DNA of 64,000 nucleotides from Cydia pomonella (taxonomy: Eukaryota; Arthropoda; Insecta; Lepidoptera; Tortricidae), in assembly GCF_033807575.1 (NCBI RefSeq), contig NC_084703.1, positions 4,774,001 through 4,838,000 of the forward strand. Direction: 5' to 3'. The notes beneath the pieces are model-generated. The model ran no database searches. It worked only from the letters and a program-made list of their open reading frames with translations, and was not told the origin of the DNA. How positions within the stretch are numbered: position 1 is the stretch's first letter; every line of letters begins with the position of its first letter. Made by a program: the position numbers and the translations under genes. Of the stretch, positions 27,901 through 39,900 are shown piece by piece.

Positions 27901-30900
27901 GGTTAATAAACGTAAGTATTATCTCGGACGATCGATGTTCGAAATGACATTGACATGTCACAGTTTTCAATTGTTTGATTGAGATAAATGCAATGCTCGA
28001 GCAACTATTACTTTTTGTAACAAAAAAAAAAAAAAAAACTTTTTTTTGGAAAATTAACTATGTCATGTAGTTTCCTTAAACGTACTTACCAATACCCCGA
28101 AGTTAACGGAATTCAATAAAAACACGGTGTATGTTAGTTAGTTACCTGCATCGGAGGGCTATATAACCTCCTGTCTGTATTGTTACAGGTGCCTTTTATT
28201 TTCAGTTAATAAATACATAGGTATCCAGGGACTAGTGTTGAGTTGCTCACTCGTGAGGCACCTCATTTGTACCACTCATTTAGTTAAATTGTCGCAGAAC
28301 TTCACACCGCATAAATGTCATACATCACTCCTCAATTAATTTTACTCATTTACTCGCGCGCATCACACACAGCTCTTACCACTCAAACCACTCAAACACT
28401 TCAAATTTAAACAAAAACTCTTAGCCTTTCAAACTCACTCGCGTTCCTCACAACTCGCAAGAGAGTCGCGAGGCGCTCGGTGCTCGCCGACATTCAAATG
28501 AAGAAATGAGTCATTGACGTCATCGCATTCATCGCTCACACTATCAACTGCCCAACTACAAACCTTATTGCAAGGACAAAAGGTCCACCGAGAAATGCGT
28601 TGTGTTTGTACCATTCACTCGCCTCACTGTGACATCCCCTCAAAAATCCTTTCAAAATGAAACAATGAATTAGATTTACCGAAAGAGGGAGTGAGACAGA
28701 CACGCGCCGTGCTTCAATAACACCTCATCGAAAATACGTTAAAAATGAAACACGAAAGAAAACAAGCGTAAGCGTCCGCAAGCTTACATACATATTACGC
28801 CATTTTGATCCTAGCATTGCTAAGTTACTTGTCAAAAGCGAAAAATCTAAGTCATCAAAGAACCTACCGAAGAAAGTTTTTTCTCTCTGTCGCACTTGTA
28901 ATTTCATACGTAAGTGCGACAGCAAAGCAAAACTTCGTGGTTCGCGGTAGGCCTCCATATTTGTTAGCTATTATTGTACTAACGCGCATACCAGTATAAC
29001 CTGACCTCAAGACTCATATTGCTGGTGTCATGTATAATCTGAATCAATTAGACTGGACAGTGAAATGGTTACTTGATAAGCGATTGAAATGCCAACCAAG
29101 TCTCACTGGGCATTTACTAAGCTAGCTTAGAAACAGTTATCGTTTAAGAGACCAAAATATTATTTAAATTATTGAAATATAATATAGTGGCGTAAACAAA
29201 ATATGATATTTTACATTAGTTTATTAATAAAAAAGTAAATATAATTTGTATAGGTGAAATAAACATGTACATTTTAACGATTTGAATTTGTAATACTTTT
29301 TGTTAACGTGCTTCGTATACTATTTCGATCATTTATGATTTTGACATATTTATAGTACGAGAAACTCGAAAAAGTTGGTCGTAATCTTTAGTTGTGTTTT
29401 ATAAATAGTGATCAGTGACCATTCTTATAATTATACCAAAATAACAATATATTAACATTGTTTTCGCAATAAAATATACCTGTGGGTCTTTCTTTGTGTC
29501 TTTTGCATACAAAAATCAAGTGTATATTACACGCCGGTGGCATTACCGCGCGAACGTTATTGAGGCTTTCGTTTGTTATCATATTACAATGCTATTATTA
29601 CTGATAAATTATGAGTTGGTAAGTTAGTAATTTCTATATAATAATGGTACAAAAAATATTGGATTTGTTCTCCTTAGTTTGTTAATTGTTTGTTTGGTAG
29701 TTTATGGTTACTATTTATTTCAATATATGAATGTTAAACTTAAAATGATATCAAGTAGCAAGGATTGATACTGAACAATCTAACAATAAAAATAATAAAC
29801 TGCTAAATTAGAACAAGTTTCATAAAAGCATCAAATTAAGTTGCAATAGGATGTATGTACTTTAACTCCTTAGTTTGATTCTTAAATGTATGTCTTCTGT
29901 TGTTAAAGTTCTGTTTTAAACCTCCAGAATTGCACTCCAAGTTTTTTTATTTTTTTATGTAATAGGCTGCAAACGAGCAGACGAGCCGCCTGATGGGAAG
30001 CAGTCATCGCCGCCCATGGACATAAGCAACATCGGAGGAGCCACCTATGCGTTGCCAACCTTTGAGAACCCTAAAAACCTGCTTCTTGAAGAACCCCATG
30101 TCATAGCGCAAGGGAAACACCTCAGAAGGTAGTTCATTCCACAACTTGCACGTTCTGGGAAAAAACGAGCGAGATGCCCGCTTGTTCTTGGTTTGCCACG
30201 TGTCGAGAAAGTGAGGATGAACTTTGTTTCTTTGGCGGGAGGTGCGGTGATAAAAACGTGGCGGTGGCACCAATTCAAAAAGTTCTTCAGAACATTCCCC
30301 ATTGTACAGACGGTAGAACAGGCATAGACAGCCAACGTCTCTCCGAAGACTGAGAGGTTCCAAACCGACTGTGAGATCGGGGTCACCAACAATACGAACT
30401 GCCCGACGTTGGATGGAGTCAAGTGGAAGAAGTTGGTATTTCGGTGCTCCAGACCAGAGGTGAGAACAGTACTCCATATGTGGTCGAACCTGCGCTTTGT
30501 ATAACGAAAGCCGGTGACCTGGTGTGAAGTACTGTTTCGCTCTATTGAGCACCCCGAGCTTCTTAGAGGCCAGTTTGGCTTTGAGTTCCAAATGGCCCCG
30601 AAACTGGACTTCGTTCGTAATGTCGACACCGAGTATCCCGATACTCTCAGAAATGGTAAGGGGAATGTTCTGGAACTTAGGCGCTAAGACAAATGGGGTT
30701 TTTTTAGAGGAAAACGCGCAAACTTGTGTCTTACTGGGGTTAAACTGGACGAGATTACGTTTACCCCACTCGGATACCTGCTCAAGAGAGGCCTCGATTT
30801 CGGACACAAGTTGCATTCTGCATTCCAACACCTGCTCACGAGAGGCATTTGCACGACCTGTATAGAAGCTATCACCCGTGCTGTCATCCGCATAGCAATG

Positions 30901-33900
30901 GATATTGCTAGTCAATAGCATATCATTGATATGAAGGATGAACAGTGTAGGTGACAGTACAGATCCTTGGGGTACGCCGGCGTAAATATTTAAAAGGAAG
31001 TTTAGCAATGCCTAAATATGTATTTACATTAAATATGGTTTGCTGCCGTTGGAGTTGATGGAATAGTCGATGCTGCAAAAGTGCTAGTACCTCTCCTCAT
31101 TTGAAGTAAGACATTGTAACACCTCATTTTAGAGAATGAGGTACTCATACAAACTCATTTTAAATTGATGTCCTACCCATCACTACCTGGGACTTCCTTT
31201 TATTACAACACAATGTTGAGTGAGGCTTCCCACACCTGCCCCCTAAAAAAATAGGCTGATTTTGACATGTAAACAATGACAGTGACAGAACTAGATTTGA
31301 CTTTTGCAGTAAATTTATATGCGTTAAATATCAAAAAGTGGCGCCATCTTACGGGGCATCGGTTAAAGGTTATGGCGCCATCGCTCGCCGCCATGCCTTT
31401 GGCCTTTGATGTATTAGATACCGCCAGTTTTTTATATTTAACTAATTTAACACATCGGTGAAAGAATAAGGATCAAAGTCAAATGGCGTTCTAAAAGTTT
31501 TAATCATGTGTCGAAAGATGGCAGCAAATTTACTGTGGCTACAAAGTTTTCTTAGACAATCCACCTCTGTTTCAAATTATCTTTGGTTAATCTCACAAGT
31601 CGCAGTCAGAAAAGTGTTTTGTTCTGGAGATTTTTTAATAACTTTGAAACAAAAACGGAAATATCTCAAAAACCAAGCTGAATTCAGTATAATATATACA
31701 ATTTGTCGGACTGAACTGGAGCGCAGCCGGAAGGGTTGTCGTAGACAGCAAGGCGTGGCGCGAGCCTGTGAAGGCGCTCTGAACCTCTGTGGTGCCTTAG
31801 GACAACAACAGCATTATTATTAAAAACGTTTGTTTCCAGGAGCTGGACGTGGGTCTGGCGAACGGCATCCGAGCCATGAATCTCACTCACACTGGGGAAC
31901 TGGGCTACGTACTCTACATACCTAACGAGGTAAGGAGAACTGTACTACCATAGTACAGAGTTGGTAAGTAGGTTATCTTCATACAAACGCACGGCGCGCG
32001 GCTTGGCATCGCTGCACGCACACTCAAACAAAGGCCCTGACTGGCGCACTGAGAAACGGGTCGAGATTTTGTTTGAGTGTGCGTGCGGCGACGCATAGAT
32101 ACTATGGCGCACGCATACAAGCCGCGCGCGGTGCGTTTGTATGAAGATAACTTACTTCCCCACTCTTTGTACTATGGTACTACACTGTATGACGGACCGT
32201 GTACGACATGTGTAAGAGTTTTTTTTTTTTTTTTTTTAATTTATTTTGATAGAGATTTATTCTTTTATGTCTGATAGAGGATCAAATTTACGACCTTCCG
32301 GCCGGCCGGCTTTCCGACGGCATTTGTTTGTATGATGTGTATAGGGTTATACACAAATAAATAAAGGCTTGCAAAATCTAACGTATTTTTTTAGTTCGCG
32401 CTGCACGTTTACCAGCGCATCATGGCGGCCGGCGCCAAGTATGGCATAAGCCACGTCGGCTACTACGCGTCGCGCGCGCTCCGCGTCGAGAAGTTCTTCG
32501 CCTTCTGGGGCCAAGACCTGGACACCACCACCACGCCCTTAGAGTGCGGGAGAACCTGGCGTGTTAAATTCCAGGTGAATTAACATTTACAGAATAGGTC
32601 ATTTACAGTTGTTAATAATATTTTATACAATCGTGATATAATAGAGAGCTTTTCAGTCGAGTACCTAGTCGAGCACTAGACATACCGCCCTATTTCATGT
32701 TCCTTTTCACGTGACTAAGTATGGTGACAATGCAGTGTTATCTCGAATCCCTCGTTTATATAACATGGAATTCTATTCTGCAGACCCCAGAATATTTCTA
32801 ATCTACTGATGTAAAGTCATACAATTGTGTAGTATTGACATACCAAAATAAACGATGAACTGCGGATTTATTGAGGCATATGCACTTAAATAAAATGAAC
32901 AATATTTGTACATACATATAATAACGTCACATCAGATCTTTACGTCTACGAACTTATTGACGTATCCGTCTTGGCTAAAATTTATGTATTTGTATAGAAT
33001 CATAAACTCATAATTAATGATGAGCATGTTGTGATGAGCACACTGTCTTATTAAAACTGTTTATTATGATAATACCTAGATACGAATTACGTTATTCTAA
33101 GTAAAATGTAATTAGTGGATAACTGTCATTGGCCATCTGTTATGTAATCACTCATATGTAAAACTTTTATTTACGGCTGTTGTTGTCCTAAATATCAATA
33201 AATAAAAAAATAAATACCGTGTTTGGGCTTGCTGAGTTGCCTAACTAAGGTACGAGATTGAAAAGCTTGATTATATCACTATTGTATACAATACTTTTTC
33301 TACGAGTCAACTTAAATAATACTTTAAACTAATAGAATCATATAGGTAAAGAAACCAAAACTATACTGGTATTTAAGATACGCGAGCGGCCGCGATACCT
33401 TCATACTCGTACGCGCCCCGGCCGCCGGGACACGGCGGAGTGGTCAGCGACACCTTCTCGTAACTCATGAGGCCCTGGTACTTGCTCTGCGCTAAATTCA
33501 ATTTTTAGACAGTTTTTTCTTGATTTTGGCCACCGTAGCCTATGGAGACTAACAAGCAATGGTAAGCGGTTTTCGTAGTCTATGGATATCTCTATATTAA
33601 GGGTGTCACATGTGCGTTTATGACTCAAGAAGCAATTGTTTCTACTATACAACCTAAAATAAATAATTAATTTGAGCTATCGTTTTGTTTCGCCTTCTTG
33701 ATCGCGGCGAGCTGTGATGGGTCAATTTCATTATAGTTAGTTAAACCGTTTCGAAATGAATATTATAGTTGGGAGCCCATACATGAAAAGTAACAGTACA
33801 AAGATTTACCATAACGGTCGAGTAGAAAAAATACATTTTAAAAATAATAAAGTAAGGAATAAGCCGTGATTACTTTACGAGAAAATGTGCCAAGATAGTT

Positions 33901-36900
33901 TATATTCTTGTCTCTCTCCTATATCTTACTACTATTACTAACTGACAGCGCCAATTCTGAAGAATGTCAACAGGTTTATGTAGTTCCTTGTTTCTCGACT
34001 ATATGATTTTTGTGTAAATTCCTGAGATTGTACATTTTTGAACACAGAAAGACATCCCCTTCATTGGTCGCGCGGCGCTCGAGCGCCAACGGTCCGAAGG
34101 CATCCGACGGCAATACGTACAACTGTTACTGACGGACCACGAGCACGAGCTGGACCCGTGGTGCTGGGGCGGCGAGCCCATCTACCGCGACGGCGTGCAG
34201 TGCGGCTCAACCACCACCACCAGCCACGGGTTCACCTTCAAGAAACAGGTACAACTGTCACTGACGGACCACGAGCACGAGCTGGACCCGTGGTGCTGGG
34301 GCGGCGAGCCCATCTACCGCGACGGCGTGCAGTGCGGCTCAACCACCACCACCAGCCACGGGTTCACCTTCAAGAAACAGGTACAACTGTCACTGACGGA
34401 CCACGAGCACGAGCTGGACCCGTGGTGCTGGGGCGGCGAGCCCATCTACCGCGACGGCGTGCAGTGCGGCTCAACCACCACCACCAGCCACGGGTTCACC
34501 TTCAAGAAACAGGTACAACTGTCACTGACGGACCACGAGCACGAGCTGGACCCGTGGTGCTGGGGCGGCGAGCCCATCTACCGCGACGGCGTGCAGTGCG
34601 GCTCAACCACCACCACCAGCCACGGGTTCACCTTCAAGAAACAGGTACAACTGTCACTGACGGACCACGAGCACGAGCTGGACCCGTGGTGCTGGGGCGG
34701 CGAGCCCATCTACCGCGACGGCGTGCAGTGCGGCTCAACCACCACCACCAGCCACGGGTTCACCTTCAAGAAACAGGTACAACTGTCACTGACGGACCAC
34801 GAGCACGAGCTGGACCCGTGGTGCTGGGGCGGCGAGCCCATCTACCGCGACGGCGTGCAGTGCGGCTCAACCACCACCACCAGCCACGGGTTCACCTTCA
34901 AGAAACAGGTACAACTGTCACTGACGGACCACGAGCACGAGCTGGACCCGTGGTGCTGGGGCGGCGAGCCCATCTACCGCGACGGCGTGCAGTGCGGCTC
35001 AACCACCACCACCAGCCACGGGTTCACCTTCAAGAAACAGGTACAACTGTCACTGACGGACCACGAGCACGAGCTGGACCCGTGGTGCTGGGGCGGCGAG
35101 CCCATCTACCGCGACGGCGTGCAGTGCGGCTCAACCACCACCACCAGCCACGGGTTCACCTTCAAGAAACAGGTACAACTGTCACTGACGGACCACGAGC
35201 ACGAGCTGGACCCGTGGTGCTGGGGCGGCGAGCCCATCTACCGCGACGGCGTGCAGTGCGGCTCAACCACCACCACCAGCCACGGGTTCACCTTCAAGAA
35301 ACAGGTACAACTGTCACTGACGGACCACGAGCACGAGCTGGACCCGTGGTGCTGGGGCGGCGAGCCCATCTACCGCGACGGCGTGCAGTGCGGCTCAACC
35401 ACCACCACCAGCCACGGGTTCACCTTCAAGAAACAGGTACAACTGTCACTGACGGACCACGAGCACGAGCTGGACCCGTGGTGCTGGGGCGGCGAGCCCA
35501 TCTACCGCGACGGCGTGCAGTGCGGCTCAACCACCACCACCAGCCACGGGTTCACCTTCAAGAAAACAGGTACAACTGTCACTGACGGACCACGAGCACG
35601 AGCTGGACCCGTGGTGCTGGGGCGGCGAGCCCATCTACCGCGACGGCGTGCAGTGCGGCTCAACCACCACCACCAGCCACGGGTTCACCTTCAAGAAACA
35701 GGTACAACTGTCACTGACGGACCACGAGCACGAGCTGGACCCGTGGTGCTGGGGCGGCGAGCCCATCTACCGCGACGGCGTGCAGTGCGGCTCAACCACC
35801 ACCACCAGCCACGGGTTCACCTTCAAGAAACAGGTACAACTGTCACTGACGGACCCACGAGCACGAGCTGGACCCGTGGTGCTGGGGCGGCGAGCCCATC
35901 TACCGCGACGGCGTGCAGTGCGGCTCAACCACCACCACCAGCCACGGGTTCACCTTCAAGAAACAGGTACAACTGTCACTGACGGACCACGAGCACGAGC
36001 TGGACCCGTGGTGCTGGGGCGGCGAGCCCATCTACCGCGACGGCGTGCAGTGCGGCTCAACCACCACCACCAGCCACGGGTTCACCTTCAAGAAACAGGT
36101 ACAACTGTCACTGACGGACCACGAGCACGAGCTGGACCCGTGGTGCTGGGGCGGCGAGCCCATCTACCGCGACGGCGTGCAGTGCGGCTCAACCACCACC
36201 ACCAGCCACGGGTTCACCTTCAAGAAACAGGTACAACTGTCACTGACGGACCACGAGCACGAGCTGGACCCGTGGTGCTGGGGCGGCGAGCCCATCTACC
36301 GCGACGGCGTGCAGTGCGGCTCAACCACCACCACCAGCCACGGGTTCACCTTCAAGAAACAGGTACAACTGTCACTGACGGACCACGAGCACGAGCTGGA
36401 CCCGTGGTGCTGGGGCGGCGAGCCCATCTACCGCGACGGCGTGCAGTGCGGCTCAACCACCACCACCAGCCACGGGTTCACCTTCAAGAAACAGGTACAA
36501 CTGTCACTGACGGACCACGAGCACGAGCTGGACCCGTGGTGCTGGGGCGGCGAGCCCATCTACCGCGACGGCGTGCAGTGCGGCTCAACCACCACCACCA
36601 GCCACGGGTTCACCTTCAAGAAACAGGTGCAACTGTCACTGACGGACCACGAGCACGAGCTGGACCCGTGGTGCTGGGGCGGCGAGCCCATCTACCGCGA
36701 CGGCGTGCAGTGCGGCTCAACCACCACCACCAGCCACGGGTTCACCTTCAAGAAACAGGTACAACTGTCACTGACGGACCACGAGCACGAGCTGGACCCG
36801 TGGTGCTGGGGCGGCGAGCCCATCTACCGCGACGGCGTGCAGTGCGGCTCAACCACCACCACCAGCCACGGGTTCACCTTCAAGAAACAGGTACAACTGT

Positions 36901-39900
36901 CACTGACGGACCACGAGCACGAGCTGGACCCGTGGTGCTGGGGCGGCGAGCCCATCTACCGCGACGGCGTGCAGTGCGGCTCAACCACCACCACCAGCCA
37001 CGGGTTCACCTTCAAGAAACAGGTACAACTGTCACTGACGGACCACGAGCACGAGCTGGACCCGTGGTGCTGGGGCGGCGAGCCCATCTACCGCGACGGC
37101 GTGCAGTGCGGCTCAACCACCACCACCAGCCACGGGTTCACCTTCAAGAAACAGGTACAACTGTCACTGACGGACCACGAGCACGAGCTGGACCCGTGGT
37201 GCTGGGGCGGCGAGCCCATCTACCGCGACGGCGTGCAGTGCGGCTCAACCACCACCACCAGCCACGGGTTCACCTTCAAGAAACAGGTACAACTGTCACT
37301 GACGGACCACGAGCACGAGCTGGACCCGTGGTGCTGGGGCGGCGAGCCCATCTACCGCGACGGCGTGCAGTGCGGCTCAACCACCACCACCAGCCACGGG
37401 TTCACCTTCAAGAAACAGGTACAACTGTCACTGACGGACCACGAGCACGAGCTGGACCCGTGGTGCTGGGGCGGCGAGCCCATCTACCGCGACGGCGTGC
37501 AGTGCGGCTCAACCACCACCACCAGCCACGGGTTCACCTTCAAGAAACAGGTACAACTGTCACTGACGGACCACGAGCACGAGCTGGACCCGTGGTGCTG
37601 GGGCGGCGAGCCCATCTACCGCGACGGCGTGCAGTGCGGCTCAACCACCACCACCAGCCACGGGTTCACCTTCAAGAAACAGGTACAACTGTCACTGACG
37701 GACCACGAGCACGAGCTGGACCCGTGGTGCTGGGGCGGCGAGCCCATCTACCGCGACGGCGTGCAGTGCGGCTCAACCACCACCACCAGCCACGGGTTCA
37801 CCTTCAAGAAACAGGTACAACTGTCACTGACGGACCACGAGCACGAGCTGGACCCGTGGTGCTGGGGCGGCGAGCCCATCTACCGCGACGGCGTGCAGTG
37901 CGGCTCAACCACCACCACCAGCCACGGGTTCACCTTCAAGAAACAGGTACAACTGTCACTGACGGACCACGAGCACGAGCTGGACCCGTGGTGCTGGGGC
38001 GGCGAGCCCATCTACCGCGACGGCGTGCAGTGCGGCTCAACCACCACCACCAGCCACGGGTTCACCTTCAAGAAACAGGTACAACTGTCACTGACGGACC
38101 ACGAGCACGAGCTGGACCCGTGGTGCTGGGGCGGCGAGCCCATCTACCGCGACGGCGTGCAGTGCGGCTCAACCACCACCACCAGCCACGGGTTCACCTT
38201 CAAGAAACAGGTACAACTGTCACTGACGGACCACGAGCACGAGCTGGACCCGTGGTGCTGGGGCGGCGAGCCCATCTACCGCGACGGCGTGCAGTGCGGC
38301 TCAACCACCACCACCAGCCACGGGTTCACCTTCAAGAAACAGGTACAACTGTCACTGACGGACCACGAGCACGAGCTGGACCCGTGGTGCTGGGGCGGCG
38401 AGCCCATCTACCGCGACGGCGTGCAGTGCGGCTCAACCACCACCACCAGCCACGGGTTCACCTTCAAGAAACAGGTACAACTGTCACTGACGGACCACGA
38501 GCACGAGCTGGACCCGTGGTGCTGGGGCGGCGAGCCCATCTACCGCGACGGCGTGCAGTGCGGCTCAACCACCACCACCAGCCACGGGTTCACCTTCAAG
38601 AAACAGGTACAACTGTCACTGACGGACCACGAGCACGAGCTGGACCCGTGGTGCTGGGGCGGCGAGCCCATCTACCGCGACGGCGTGCAGTGCGGCTCAA
38701 CCACCACCACCAGCCACGGGTTCACCTTCAAGAAACAGGTACAACTGTCACTGACGGACCACGAGCACGAGCTGGACCCGTGGTGCTGGGGCGGCGAGCC
38801 CATCTACCGCGACGGCGTGCAGTGCGGCTCAACCACCACCACCAGCCACGGGTTCACCTTCAAGAAACAGGTACAACTGTCACTGACGGACCACGAGCAC
38901 GAGCTGGACCCGTGGTGCTGGGGCGGCGAGCCCATCTACCGCGACGGCGTGCAGTGCGGCTCAACCACCACCACCAGCCACGGGTTCACCTTCAAGAAAC
39001 AGGTACAACTGTCACTGACGGACCACGAGCACGAGCTGGACCCGTGGTGCTGGGGCGGCGAGCCCATCTACCGCGACGGCGTGCAGTGCGGCTCAACCAC
39101 CACCACCAGCCACGGGTTCACCTTCAAGAAACAGGTACAACTGTCACTGACGGACCACGAGCACGAGCTGGACCCGTGGTGCTGGGGCGGCGAGCCCATC
39201 TACCGCGACGGCGTGCAGTGCGGCTCAACCACCACCACCAGCCACGGGTTCACCTTCAAGAAACAGGTACAACTGTCACTGACGGACCACGAGCACGAGC
39301 TGGACCCGTGGTGCTGGGGCGGCGAGCCCATCTACCGCGACGGCGTGCAGTGCGGCTCAACCACCACCACCAGCCACGGGTTCACCTTCAAGAACCAGGT
39401 ACAACTGTCACTGACGGACCACGAGCACGAGCTGGACCCGTGGTGCTGGGGCGGCGAGCCCATCTACCGCGACGGCGTGCAGTGCGGCTCAACCACCACC
39501 ACCAGCCACGGGTTCACCTTCAAGAAACAGGTACAACTGTCACTGACGGACCACGAGCACGAGCTGGACCCGTGGTGCTGGGGCGGCGAGCCCATCTACC
39601 GCGACGGCGTGCAGTGCGGCTCAACCACCACCACCAGCCACGGGTTCACCTTCAAGAAACAGGTACAACTGTCACTGACGGACCACGAGCACGAGCTGGA
39701 CCATATCCTCCCATATTTGTAACCTTTGTAGCATAAAATTGGTTTCGAATTTGAATTAGGTGGATAAATTTGAATAAGATTTTCTTATTTTATAAATACT
39801 CTTTAATTTACACGAGTACTAATACAAATAGTTTATTTCCAAAAAAAAATATTAGAGCAAGTTACATTTTATTCTGACCCCCGCACTAGGCAAAGCCTAT

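Larger units (their letters stand above)
28233..31185. mobile_element. hAT-like element with CTCATTT subterminal repeats, carrying a nested LINE
   Basis: The ends TAGTGTTGAGT and ACCCATCACTA are imperfect inverted repeats. They are flanked by 8-base near-duplications, CCAGGGAC (28225-28232) and CCTGGGAC (31186-31193). An 8-base target duplication and TAGTG-type termini are typical of hAT transposons. Subterminal zones carry repeated CACTCATT/CCTCATTT motifs. No transposase is recognised. A truncated LINE (29940-31008) and a foldback (28838-28952) are inside. Confidence 0.55.

Noticed and set aside
34038..39736. Open frames of 515, 595, 1362 and 1269 residues as independent genes
   Set aside because: They are the exon 15 array read in three frames. 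The 132-base period without stops keeps all frames open, and the sequence begins inside a spliced PDPR exon.
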